In this document: in pieces, positions 36,458 to 49,000 of the stretch
Numbering within the stretch: the first letter of the stretch is position 1
How the letters are laid out: every line of letters begins with the position of its first letter
Assembly: GCA_019321725.1 (NCBI GenBank)
Contig: CM033116.1
Span: 7,954,841-8,018,840, forward strand
Length of the DNA: 64,000 nucleotides
Source: Paulownia fortunei
Taxonomy: Eukaryota > Streptophyta > Magnoliopsida > Lamiales > Paulowniaceae
Reading direction: 5' to 3'
Notes under the pieces: model-generated
Seen by the model: only the letters and a program-made list of their open reading frames with translations
Told to the model about the DNA's origin: nothing
Database searches by the model: none
Position numbers and translations under genes: made by a program

Positions 36458-39086
36458 TTAAGTCTCCCTTCATCAACCTTAAACAAGAACAATAGACACA
36501 TAATACCTATAAATGTGTTTCAATAAGACCTTTACAGAGGCATCTATGCAATATTTTTGGCTAATCAATGATGGATAAAAGAGATACTTGCGCTATATGA
36601 AGTTTGTAATAATTGATTATTTAAATAAATTGGGTGGCATAACCAATATTATATTGTATTTTTTTTTATTTTTGTGGGTTTGTTAACTTTTCCTCGTAAG
36701 TGTTCCTTGTTAACTTCTGAAAACATTTAATTCTATAAGTAATAGGAATCATAGATACTTTAATGCAATTATCTTGAGAATAAGAAAGCACACTTGAAAT
36801 AAATAAAAGCATAGTGCTATACAAAAAATCAACTCATGGCGACAAAATAAAGAAAAACATATTTCCTAACCGTTCTAACATTATAGTATTAAAATTCCCT
36901 ACAATTAATGGCTTTTGGGACCCAATTATTATTTAGTTACAAACAATTCTAACCTAATAATGTAAGTGAATTGCAAAGAATAAAACAAAAACAACAAATT
37001 AAATTATTTTTTTCCTAATTTTTCATAGCCATGCATCTTATATTGCACTCTATTTGTTTCAAACAATTTCTGTCCAGTTTGACCTGATATGGTATTTGAA
37101 TGAGAGTTGAAAAATTATATGTTTCGTGTACTTTAAAACTATTGTCATAAAAGTAGTTAAGAGTTTATAGTGTCACATCATATCTTTAGTTGCGCGGATA
37201 CTTTTGGCAGAGAAAATTTTCACTACATCCCAAAATGCAAATGGAGTGATAAATTTGGGAGGGAAGGAGTCTAATTTTTCTCATTTTTGTTGTTCTACAA
37301 GCTGATATAGCATGCTTATGGGTTCAACAATCTCTTTGACAACCACAAAATGTATCTTTCCTTTGATCTCGTCTTAGAATACATCATTTTTTAATGTATT
37401 TTGAGGTAGCTCCACCAAAGTTTAATTTTAATTACTCCAAAGTTACGTAAGTCTAACTATTAGAAATGCTAGCCTATGAGGTAACTCAGTACACTTGTAC
37501 TCTAGTAAGTGCCCGCATATATGTGCAAGTATTGCAAAGCTAATATATTCTCCTTTCAAGCAAGCGATGCATGTGCTAGTCTTGTTAAAATATTGATGTC
37601 CTATTTTATTGATTCTCAACTTGAAAAGATTTAAGATTAAAATCATAAAGACATATTTCTTGATGGCCATCCTAAGCATGACGACTTGGGGACTTCATCT
37701 AAATTTAATTAATTTCATATAACAATAAAAAAATGCTTACTTTATATATGTTGATCAAAAAAGAAAGTTTTTAGAAGGGTATAAAAATGTGACAAATTTA
37801 ATTGGCTTGTTGAGCGTAGTTCTAAAATTGTGAACATTATATAATCCTTTTATCTAATCTAGCTTGCATAGAAAATTAACTAGCTTGTGGGGTTTTGAAA
37901 TTATTACTTTAGATAGATAACTATCAAATTTAAAAGTCAATCGTGTCTACGAACCAAGTTCTTATTTACATGCAAATTTCATATTTTTTTAGATTGGTGA
38001 ACAGATTTTGTTGCTGAGATATAAAGTTTTAAAGGAGTATTTCTAAGGCAAGTTGGTTTTATTTTTTTTTGGAGTGTAAAAATGATTACCTTATGTTTGA
38101 GAAGCCCAAACCATTAGAATTTACATGTTTCTTCTCTTTTTTCTGTTTTTCTTTAAGCAGGTGAGTCATGAATATTTTCATCACATGGACTAAATAGTTG
38201 GAAACGTACTAAAAGTGCTTAAATGTTTTAAAAATTTTTAAAATTAATAACAAAGAGCTTATTTATGTGTTGGAGGACTGTTTTCTTGCTTTTCAATCTT
38301 GTTGTCTCTATCTATTTGCCTAAAAATTCAGTTTCAACAAAATTCCTCACTTAAGGTAAATTTTGAAAACAATGAAGTGATAATAAATTTTGCTAGAGAT
38401 TATTTTGGCAAATATTATTTTGTGCAAACAACAATTTCACCATTATTTTATAGGTAGCAACAAACTTAACCCATTTTGAGAAATTTGCTATTAGAACAAC
38501 TCATGTTAATTGTATGTTGATGGCAACCTATCCATCATTTTTTTTTGTATAACACATTCATTTAAATCAAAACATAATATTAAAATGCATTTATAAAATT
38601 TAAATCATTGCTATCATGAAACTAATTTTGTTTAAAAACTGTTCTATACAAATTATGGGAGAAAAAAATGATATTTTGTTCTTCCCCTTTGATCTTGAAT
38701 TTTAATCTATTTAAACATGCATATTTGTATGTCTCCAATTTAAAAAGAATGATGTAAGATTTCTTCTTTTTACTTATTATTCATAAATCTAGTTACTTTT
38801 GACTTTCTTGGTGGTCTATATTTGGCTTTCAATGCTCAGTAGGAGTTATACGCAATGAAAAGTTACAGTTGATTTTTGGTAAAGATAGGAAGTGGTCATG
38901 ATTAAAGTCAGATATACAATGCCATAATAATCGAGATATAAGACCATATAGTTTTATCTTTTCTGTAAGTAACATATCATTTTATAGTATGTGATCATGA
39001 CCAATGCCTTAATAACGAAGAAACAAAGCCATATAGTTTTATATTTTCTTCAAATAACTCAACTTACAGTAGTTCCTAGTTATTGC

Positions 39087-40999
39087 TGTTTGTGAAATAT
39101 TTTGCTAACCGCACGTGAACGGTGTCAAGTTTTAATACAACGGTGTGTTGAGTATCATATCCATAGGGATTGTAATCAAAAATTGCATTAAGTACTGTAG
39201 TTCAAATAGTCCTAATTTTATCTAGAAGATCGAATGATGATTGGAAAACAAAGTAAAGTAAGATAAAAATGCATAGACAAGAATGTAGTTTATAGAAATA
39301 ATACAACAAACACCTTATGAACAAGATATTCTAGAGGAATGATTCACCTAATTATCACATATGTTTTTCCTTCCAAAATATATCAATTCAAATCAACAAC
39401 ACATGTAAGTTAAGAATTCCTAAACTTATCATTCCCTCTCTCGAGTGCCGAATTGACTATGAGTTCTAACATGAATTTCGATATCTCTATAAAAATTCAA
39501 GAATGAAACTCTACAAAAATTCAATGAATTCTTCTTCAAAACTTCAAAGGTTTCATAAGTTTCTCAACTTTATGATTCCTAGGTTGTGTTATCCCTATGA
39601 TCATGTATAAAATTCCCTCTCTCAAGTGCCGAATCTCATACGTCAAACAATCTCAATTAGTGATCAATTAATCAAAATAAAATACTAAATAAGATAACAC
39701 AAACAAGATGAAGAACTTGAACTAATATTATTTAGAATTCAAAACATAGGATCAAATAAGGTTACATCATCCTCTAGGACTAAATGTTTAGTTCACCATG
39801 GATGAATACAACTTCAAGAAATAAATAAGAAAGAACATGAAAATTGTTCATCAATTTGTGAAGTGAAAGGAATGGTTGAAGCTCCTCTTGTCTCCAAGAA
39901 TAACTCCTTGTCTTCAATTGCAGAAAATGGAATGGGTCTTGTCTCCAAGCACCCAATGACCTTCTTTGGTTCCAAGAACCAATCCTCCTCCCTTTTTGGT
40001 TGATGTTTGATCTTGCCCTTTTAAACTTCTCTCCAAGAGTCTTCCAAAAGAAATCCTGAAATCCTTCCACTTTTCTTGTCTTTTCTTCAAAGGAAACCTA
40101 AAAATCCTCCCACTTTTCTTGGTTTTTCAAAAGGAACCTGAAATTCTTCCCTTTTCTTGGCTTTTTCTCCTTCTTCTCTCCACCAATGTAGTGTATCCAC
40201 TAGAGCATTACATGAGTAATGATATATAAGTGTTTCTAATGTGTATATCTCATAAGAATGCCAAAATTTGTGATCCATTGCCACTTATCGCCAAAAAATT
40301 GCATCAACGTCTTTTTTGTTGGAAGGACAGTGCCTAGACATGGAATAACAGTGCCTAGGCACTGTGCATTCTGTCTTGGAAGCTTTGGACAGCACCTAGG
40401 CGCTCTGTTTTGGCGTCTAGGCGCCGGGCATTTTGTCCTGCCAGCTTAATTTCAGCATTTTGACACTGTATAGCCCATTGAAACTACTTTTTGGCCTCTT
40501 TATAAGCTGAATTAGATTTTGATGTCTTGTAATGAATTGTAGCTCTATGTCTTTTCATTCCATAAGCACTTGAATCAACTGAATAGGACATCGGTGGCCT
40601 GAGTTATTCCTAAAATACTAAGATGTGTTATACCAGAAACTTGCAGCCCAATGCTGACTTTTAAACATAGTTTTTCTCATTGACATTGACTGAATTGGAT
40701 TTTGTGGTAAACATAGAAGTTGTAGATATATCTCTTGGATTTCCAATGGATTAATAATCAATATGATATGAAATTTGGTCCAATAAATATGATTTAAATA
40801 TGCAAATTGTCATCAGTAGCACCACAACTCGAATTCTTTACATTTCAACCAAATTTTTGATATGTTTCCATTTTCTTCTCTTATTGTCATCACCTACAAG
40901 ATTTCAAACTAAATGCATAAAAAGTAACAAAAATACTTGAAAACAAACTAAATGATAATCAAAAGATTTATGAATTATTGGTATAAAACCAACTTATCA
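39087..40999 (-). mobile_element. Probable solo LTR of a Gypsy-type element
   Basis: This 1913 bp segment has TG...CA ends (plus strand TGTTTGTG ... CTTATCA). It interrupts unit sequence that is continuous in unit 1 (15690-15715). The flanks are ATTGC (39082-39086) and ATTAC (41000-41004), a 5-bp target duplication with one mismatch. It carries no pol coding. An internal GCxTAGGCxC-rich patch (40330-40440, for example GTGCCTAGGCACTG) is palindromic and typical of some Gypsy LTRs. Strand is inferred from the TGATAAGTTGG start on the minus strand. Open frames inside (39780-40070, 40087-40284) have no recognised motif. Confidence 0.7.
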
Positions 41000-42866
41000 A
41001 TTACCTTGATGGTGTTCAATGTGACTAGATGATCTTGTCATGAATATCATCCTGTGGCATTCAACTGAACAATATATGATTCATTAAAATATTAAATTAG
41101 TTGTGATAAACTGTGACTGAGCAATATATTTTTAATAAGCCCTCATATTCATTTATTAACTTACTAACAATTTAGTTGTATTATGATTAACTTAATTGAA
41201 AATTGCATAAATGAACTTTGGTGAAGTTAGAATCTTGAAAATTGAATACGTGTGCCTTTCCTCTATACCGTATCGATAAACTATATGCATGTAGAAATAG
41301 TAACAATTCCATAAAATCAATTTAATTGTTCAAGATAATAATATCGCTACCACAACGAACAAACCATATCTCAAATATATAAGTTAAAAATTGTTAAAAT
41401 GTGGTGCTTGGGCTATAACAAAAATTTAAAGATTTGAATATTACTATTTATGATAATTTTAGTTTGTTTGCTATGACAACAAGCCTCCAATTTTTTTGTC
41501 GAGTCATATATAATTGAAAAATTATTTTTTCAAACTTTCAATGTCCAGTTGCTGAGCAGAATTATTGTGATTGTTTAGTTGCTTTGGCATGATAACAATA
41601 GTTGAGTTTATCACTGTGTATCAAATAACATTGATGATACATCTATCTTTGTACTATTTTTGGATAAGCTATATCATGGATGCCATGAAGTAAGATTTAT
41701 GGAAATTAAAAGCATGTGCCCTTACACTCCCATTGATCTATACGACTACTCTATTGGTAAATTAAGTTGGTGCACATTAAGTCATTTTACTTCTAGGTAT
41801 TGTAAGATAGTAGCAAGATACACAACACCTGTAAAATGACTTGTCTCAAATTACAGGGAGAGTATCAGTGGCTCCCACTAACAAAAAAATCATATCACGT
41901 AGGTGAATCCCTCAATTAACATATGGCCAAACCTCACATAACATAGGAACCTCACAAAAGCTATTACTTTTTCTAACAATAACCATAATGAAGTTTACAT
42001 TGGTACTATTTCTACCTAACAAAAAAATTATCATTGCATTCATGGAGTTCAAGACATGTTGACAGTATTTTGAATTTGATATAAATGATCAATTGTGCAA
42101 AAAATATCTTAAAATACGTCTTTATTTTGCACAATGTTTTTCCTAAAGATATGTCTTGCATGTAACTCACTTTTAGTTGTAGCATAATTAAGTAGAACAT
42201 AATTGTAGGAACTCAATGGCTAGAATCTTCAAAAAACATATATATTTTGATGTTGTTCCACCGAAACATTATAGTCGCACACATATATGTTAGCTAGGAC
42301 ACGACAACAAGTAACCTCATAGTTAAAGAGGTTTAAAATGTTGTTGCGTTACACTTGATTAAAAGCTTAAGCAATAACCAATGTCTAAATATTTGAGTTA
42401 CGCTATCTCTACAACCTTGGATTGTGGCATAGTGACAAGCATTCAACTCAAGGTAGCGAGTTGGTTACCTTGTAGAGATAAACAGTGGAAATGATTAGTG
42501 GATTGGGAATGGAAATAATTTAGATTTCAATGAAGACTCAAGGTATTGATGGTGTAAATAAAGTTGCAACATAGTGCTTGGGCTAGTGTGAGGGCTAAAA
42601 AGATTAAAATTATTAATGAAAATTTATATTCTTATGGCACCAACACAAGTGCTCAATCCAACAATATGTATGTTATACTTAATTTTGACAGTGCAACCAT
42701 CCTTGTACTTTGTCCTAAATATGCAATATATTTTTTGTAGATTGCATTGTTATTAGTTAACATAGTGATGGTCTACCTAATTAAATACATAATAATTACA
42801 TTCTAAAATAAGTTTGATACTCATGAAAATTCTATACATGTGCCTTTACATCCAATTTTCAGTTCC

Positions 42867-42874
42867 TATTTAAA
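42867..42874 (+). promoter_or_regulatory. TATA-like box of copy 3
   Basis: TATTTAAA lies 79 bp before the ATG at 42946. It sits inside a block shared with copy 4 (CCAATTTTC, AGTTCCTATTTAAAC, then CGCTCTTG), at matching distance. Confidence 0.5.
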
Positions 42875-42945
42875 CTCGCTCTTGACAACCTTACCATAAC
42901 ACTTTTCTTGTATTATAACAAAAAGAAAGATATACATCAAGTATA

Positions 42946-43770
42946 ATGGCTTTTAAAAGAGGCTTTATTTTCGTATTCGTGTTGATAGTCATAATTTTTC
43001 ATGCCATGGCGAGGCTTGTCATTTTGTAGAGACAAACTCAAGTCCAACCAACACTGGTCATCTTAGAGAACAAAAGATACCCCCATGTTATTTTTTCTTT
43101 TATTGGTGGTTGTGAACAGTCAAATATTGCATCAAACATTGCAGATCATCAAACCACCAAGGATCTACAAGAAACGATACCCCTAGTGGTTGTGAACAAT
43201 TTGTTACAACATCAAAGTTTGTGAATCATCTTGCTACTACTGATGTGCAAGGAAAAATGGACTCAAGCATGGCCGACCTTTGTAATCATGGAGAAGAAAA
43301 GATACCCCCGTATGTTATTTGTTCTCTTATTTATGGTTGTGAATGATCTACTACTAGATCATCCAACCACTAAGGATCTACAATAAAATGTGGACTCAAG
43401 CATGGCCAACCCTAGTCATCTTGGAGAAGAAAAGATAATCCCAGAAGATGTTTGTTGACTTCTAGTTGGTTGTGAATAGTTTATTATAATATCAAAGTTT
43501 GTGAATCATCTTGCTACTAAGGAACTTCAAAAAAATAAGGACTCTAGCATAGACGACCTTAGTCATTTTGGAGAAGAAAAGATACCCTCACAAGTTGTTT
43601 GTTCCCTTCTTGGTGGTTGTGAACAATCTATTACAACATCAAAGTTTGTGAATCATTTTGCTTCTAAAGATCTGCATAAGAAAAATAACACAAGCATGGC
43701 CACCCCAAGTCATCTTGGAGATGAAAAGATGCCCCCAAAAGTTTTTTGTTCTCTTCTTGGTGGTTGTTAA
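42946..43770 (+). pseudogene. Secreted 49-residue-repeat precursor, copy 3 (longest, dead)
   Basis: The start MAFKRGFIFVFVLIVI matches the signal peptide of copy 4, but a 1-base deletion near 42995 shifts the frame to an early stop. Six modules can be placed. Module 1 has Cys to Phe (FSFIGGCE); module 2 has collapsed by an internal deletion of about 100 bp (43165-43205); module 3 is CSLIYGCE then stop; module 4 has a stop after its first Cys (43453); modules 5 and 6 (first Cys at 43600 and 43747) are intact in one open frame that ends CSLLGGC and TAA at 43768-43770. Spacing between modules 4, 5 and 6 is exactly 147 bp. A 14-bp deletion lies between 3 and 4. The gene is intronless and the longest copy. 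Confidence 0.85.
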
Positions 43771-45621
43771 TTAAGTCTCACACTTAATTCTCCTCAACCC
43801 TAAACAAGAATAATGGATACAAAATACCTATAAATGTATTTTTATAATACGTTACAACCTATCTATGCAATGTCTTAGGCTAATCAATGATGGAAAAATG
43901 AGACACTTGTGCTATACAAAGTTTGTAATAATGGATTATTTAAATAAATAGGGTGGCTTAACTAATATTATCATGTATCTTTATTGTATTTTACTGGTTT
44001 GCCAAGTTTTTCTCGTAAGTGTTCCTTACTACCTTCTGAAAACTTTTAAAGTTTTAAGCAATTGGAATCATAGATGGCTAATGCAACTATTTTGAGAATA
44101 AAAAAGCACATTTGAAATGAATAAATATATAGTGCTACACAGAAATCAACTCATGGAGACAAAATTAAAAAAAAACATCTTTCCTGACCGTTCTAACATT
44201 ATAATTAAAATTCCTTGCAATTAATGGCTTTTGGGACATAATTTTTATTTAAGTACGAACAATTCTAACCTAATCATATAAGCGCATTACCGAGAATAAA
44301 ACAAACACAACAAATTAAATTATTTTTTTCCTAATTTTTTTTGGTTATGTATCTTATAATACACTCCATCTGTTTCAAAATTTTCCAGTCCAGTTTGACC
44401 TGATATGGTGTTTGAGATGCGAGTTGAAAACTTATATGTTTTGTGTACTTTGAAATTCAGTTTCAACAAAATTCTTTACTTAAGGTAAAGGTTGAAAACA
44501 ATGAAGCGATAATAAATTATGCTAGAGATTGTTATGGTAAATATTATTTTGTGTAAACAAATAATTTCACCATCAATTGATAGGTAGCAACAAACTTAAC
44601 CCATTTTAAGCATTTTGCTATTATAACTATTCACGTTAATTATATGTTGATGGCAACCCATCCTTTATTTTTTATGTACAATACATTGATTTATATTAAA
44701 ATGTAATATTAAAATGCAATTATAAAATATAAAGCATTGAGACCATGAAAGTATTTTTGTTTAAAATTGGTATGTGCAAATTATGAGAACTTATATTTCA
44801 AAAGAAAGAATCAATATTTTGTTTTTTCCCTTCGATCTTTGAACTTTTAACCTATTCAAACATGCCTATTTGTATATCTCCGATTTAAAAAAGATGACGA
44901 AAGATTCCTTCTTTTGACTTATTATTTATAAATCTAAATACTTCTGACTTTCTTGGTTATCAATATTTGGTTGTCAATGGTTAGTAGGAGTTATATACAT
45001 TGAAAAGTTGCATCTAATTTTTGGTTAAGATAGGAAGTGATCATGATTAATGCAAGATATACAATGCCATAATAGTGGAGATACAAGGCCATATAGTTTT
45101 ATCTTTCTCCAAGTTACATCTGATTTTTGGTTAAGAGAGAAAGTGATTAGAATTAATGCCATTTATACAATGCCTTAATAATGGAGATACGAGGCCATAT
45201 AATTTTGTCTTTTTTCCAAATAACTCAACTTACAGAAGTTCCTAGTTATTGCCTTGAAGTTGTTCAGTGTGACTTGATGATCATGTCATGAATATCATCC
45301 TATAGCCTTCAACCTAACATATAGATGCATGATGATTCATTAAAATAATAAATTAGTTGTACTAGACTATGGCTGAGCAATATCTTTTCAAATAAGCCCC
45401 CATCTTCATTTGTTAACTTACTAACGACTTAGTTGTATTGTGATTAACTTAATTGAAGATTGTATAAATGTACTATATTGAAGTTAGAATCTTGAAAATT
45501 GATTATATGTGTCTTTCCTCTATACTGTATGGACAAATTATATAGGTGCAAAAATGTTGACAACTCTATAAACTCAATTTAAATGTTCAAGACAATAATA
45601 TAGCTATCATAACAAACAAAT
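43771..45621 (+). repeat. Array unit 4, left part (with 1.2 kb deletion)
   Basis: Post-gene spacer is collinear with unit 3 up to TTTTGTGTACTTTGAAATTC (about 44440-44460). It then jumps directly to the TTCAGTTTCAACAAAATTC landmark that lies about 1.19 kb further on in unit 3 (38327). The short shared TTCAGTTTCAAC-type sequence at the joint suggests a microhomology deletion. The unit ends at the Copia remnant. Its gene position is missing altogether. Confidence 0.8.
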
Positions 45622-46754
45622 TAGAAAATATTTTTGATAGAAATTAGGGTGTGAAGTATTTCATGACAACCACCAATAGAAATATTTTATGGGCTCATAA
45701 AATTGGGGTGTGAAATATTTTCGTTGGACTTCAAGCCCACTAGAAAATTTGAATTCCCAAAACTTCCATTATGGGTGATGAAGTTAGAACAAAATAGTAT
45801 GAGACATTTAGTATTAAAGATATTATATTAAATAAATATGATTTTTCCATACTTTACTCATTTTCTACCTTGTTTATGATAATTGTTATCGTTTATAATT
45901 CTACTAAAAACTATTCCTAACACCAATGAACGTCACTAAACTTCAATTCAATCTGGATTACTCTTGAAATTTGAAAATAGTTCTCAAGTTTGAGAGGTTA
46001 AGAAATGTACAAAAGGAGAATTTCTATAGATAGTTGTAGAAACAACTCTCACAAGAATTATGGAAGTATCTCCTATTACACATTCTATAAAGAGTTGTAG
46101 AGAAACCTTCTAAAATTACTGAAGAAGGACCTTCTATAAAGAGTTATAGGAGATTCTAGCTGGCAAAACTAGAAGGATTAATCTAGATAAGATTGATTCA
46201 TGGCATTACTATAAGATAATGGGGCATTGGAAGAGGAATGCAAGTATTGACTTGCTTAATGATTTAGAAATATATTCTAAATAGAGTTTTAAATTAGAAA
46301 GAGTTATGGTTCAAATTTAAATTTTATTGAATTAAATAGTAGACATTGAAAATTCTTTATAAGTATTAGATACTGGATATTGATCCTATCTCTGCAAAGA
46401 GTTGCAAGAGTTGACAAGAGAAATACCATCAACATAGATGATTTTTCTTGGGTATAGGATATCGGGTATGATCCCAACGTTTTTGAAAAGAATGAGACTA
46501 AGAGAATGATCTTTTAGCTTCCAAGTAAAGCAAATGTTATTTCTTTAGCTAAAGGAGCAATGTACTTAAATCTAGATAGAATTAAGGTGGTTTTAATTAT
46601 TTTTCTTTAGTGCTAAAAGACATTAGGAGCATAATCTCAATTAGACATAGATTGTCAAGTCAAAAGATTGAAGGTGGAAATGTTCCATGGTTTTTGATAT
46701 TGGTACATTGGTAAATGATTAATACAACTACAAAATAAAAGAAAAAATTAGATA

Positions 46755-47445
46755 ATCATAGTTTCCAACTTTTATGGCATGCTAGATTTGGTCATATCTC
46801 TGAAAAGAGAATTCACAAGTTGGCCCAATTGCTCGATCTTTCGAAAGTGGAATGAATGCTAACATGTGATTCATGTCCTGAAGGGAAGATGACAAATCAT
46901 AATTTATTGGACAAGTGGAGCAAGCCAAAAATCTACTGGATTTGATCCATTCAGATGTATACGGGTCCACTAAGTGTTAGTGCTCAAGGAAACTACCTTT
47001 ATTACCCTTATTGACGATTATGTCTACCTTATGAGATATAAATTTGAAGCCTTTTAAAAGTTTAAAAAATTTTAATCTGAAGTAATGAAATAGAATGGGC
47101 TAATTATCAAGGCTTTTTGATCAGAATGAGAAGATGAGTACTTGAGCACAAAGTTTCTTGATTATCTAAAAGAGAATAGATTCTCTCACATTGGACTCCT
47201 CCTACTACTCCACAACTCAATAGAGTTGCAGAATGTAGGAATCAAACTTCGTTGGACATGGTTCGATCAATCATGAGTTTCACTTTATTGCCTCTTTCAT
47301 TCTGGGGCTATGCCTTAAAAACGACTACATACCTATTAAAAGGGTACCATCTAAAGTTGTACACAAAATACCATATAAAATATGGTGCAATAAGATACCT
47401 TCTTATGAATACTTTAGGATATAGGGTTATGATGCTTATGTGAAG
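46755..47445 (+). pseudogene. Copia integrase remnant
   Basis: The GAG-pre-integrase HHCC part reads LLWHARFGHISEKRIHKLAQ (46772-46830), then CDSCPEGKMT. The core includes HSDVYGP-like IQMYTGPLS and, later, WTPPTTPQLNRVAECRNQTS (about 47195-47250), then LDMVRSIMSF, LPLSFWGYAL and a KGYHLKLYTK tail. At least six stops interrupt it. The expected ERRN is changed to ECRN. Confidence 0.8.
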
Positions 47446-47767
47446 TAATAAGTGGAAAATAATTGGATATGAGATCCAGCTTTTGTAAGTTTATGGGCCA
47501 TCTAAAAGAGTCTATTAGATACTATTTCTATGACATCTCAAAACAAAAGGTGTTTGCTTCTAGGAAGATTTTCTATTAGATAGAAGTGGCAAAATCATGG
47601 AGCTTAAAGAAGTTCAAGAACCACAGAATATCCCAAATATTGCAGTAGATGACACACCAGCTGATGTTGGGCCTTCTAAGACATAACCTTTTTGAAGATC
47701 CGAAAAAGTCTGAAGGGTACCTAAGAGGCACAACTTTTGGTTAGAGAACAACGAAGAGGGAATCCTC

Positions 47768-48425
47768 TTAGATAATGATCCAAGAAACTATAGAGAGGCG
47801 ATGTCTGACATTAACTTGGAGAAGTGGAAAGAAGCCATGCAATCTGATATAGACTCTATGTACTCCAACAATGTGTGGACCTTGGAGGACCCACCACAGA
47901 GAATTGTCCCTATTGACTGCAAATGGGTCTATAAGTAGAAGCTTAGAGTATATGGAGAGATAGTGACCTATGAAGCACGTCTGATTGCAAAAGGTTTGAC
48001 CCAACAACAAAGAATTGATTATGAGGAAACCTTTTCACCAATGACCATGCTTACATCCATTCAGATTCTACTGGCCATATCTATATATTATGACTATGAG
48101 ATATGGCATATAGATGTGAAGGGATATGAAGACTGCATTGCTTAATGGAAACATTAAGGAAGAGATCTACATGAAGCAGCCAGAAGGCTTCATATCCACT
48201 AGAAGCGAGCAAAAGGTTCGCAAGCTCCAGAGATCTATTTATGGACTCAAACAGGCTTTGAGAAGTTGGAACATCCGGTTTGATGAATTAATCAAAGCGT
48301 TTGATTTTCATAAAAGCTCGGATAAACCATGTGTCTACAAGAATGTTAGTGGAAAGGCAGTTATGTTTGTTGTACTTTATGTTGATGACATCCTACTCAT
48401 TGGGAATGATATAGGAATGTTGTAG
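47768..48425 (+). pseudogene. Copia reverse transcriptase with intact YVDD
   Basis: The frame runs WKEAMQSDIDSMYSNNVWTL, PIDCKWVYK, a stop at 47936, then EARLIAKGLTQQQRIDYEET, FSPMTMLTSIQILLAI, HIDVK. A frameshift at about 48120 is followed by TALLNGNIKEEIYMKQPEGF, SIYGLKQALRSWN and VVLYVDDILLIGND (about 48364-48410), where both catalytic aspartates are kept. It is the best preserved Copia domain in the window but is disabled by the stop and the frameshift. The frame ends at 48423-48425. Confidence 0.85.
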
Positions 48426-48429
48426 TCAA

Positions 48430-48985
48430 CAATGACTTGGTTGTCTAAACAGTTTTCCATGAAGTTCTTGGGAGATGCGTCTTCTATCATAGGGATAAAG
48501 ATCTATAGAGATAGATCTAGAAGGATGATCAGACTATCCTAGTTCATATACACAGATAAAGTGCTAAAAATGTTTAGCATGGATGAATCTAACTAAGAAT
48601 TTTTGCCTATGAGTAATAGGGTTTCACTCTCTAAGCTATGTCTCCCAAGACATCTAAAGAGAAAGAAAAAATGACTCGATACCTTATGCATTGGTTATTG
48701 GGAGCATAAATGTATGCAATGTTATATACAAGGCCATTTATTGCACATACTTTGAGTGTCATGAGCAGAAATCAGTCCAATCTAGGGAAATAACATTAGA
48801 AAGCCGTTAAGACGATCTTTAAATACTTGAGAAGGACTAAGGATATTTGTTTTATATACAACAATATTTTCAATTCGATATAGATGACTCAAAATCTATG
48901 TCTGGATATGTATTCACCTTTAGTGATGTTTTATGTACAAGGAATTCATGATTCAGGTCAAGGTAATTTGCTGCTATTGTTGTTA
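48430..48985 (+). pseudogene. Copia RNase H remnant
   Basis: The frame-shifted pieces PFIAHTLSVMSRNQSNLGK (about 48737) and KYLRRTKDICF (48819-48850) match the Copia segment between RT and RNase H. KSMSGYVFTFSD (about 48893) then matches the RNase H start, after which similarity fades. Confidence 0.65.
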
Positions 48986-49000
48986 GAATTCTTGTGTGAA

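Larger units (their letters stand above)
36458..43770 (+). repeat. Array unit 3
   Basis: This is the most complete unit. It has post-gene spacer with AGTTTGACCTGATATGGT (37076), GATGGCCATCCT (37662), TGTAAGATTTCTTC (38755), a solo LTR insertion (39087-40999), AGTAGCAAGATACACAACACC (41808), and then gene copy 3. Without the LTR it is about 5.4 kb. Apart from the gene, no frame is conserved with other units over any length. Confidence 0.85.
45622..49000 (+). mobile_element. Ty1/Copia remnant
   Basis: Plus-strand Copia pol without identified LTRs. Its 5' flank (45622-46740) holds LTR- or gag-like sequence, including a near-duplicate block (ATTAGGGTGTGAAGTATTTC at 45651 and ATTGGGGTGTGAAATATTTT at 45702). 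Integrase, reverse transcriptase and RNase H remnants follow in order. Coding similarity ends near 48.98 kb. Together with the adjoining Athila 3' end it replaces the gene-bearing part of an array unit. Confidence 0.75.
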
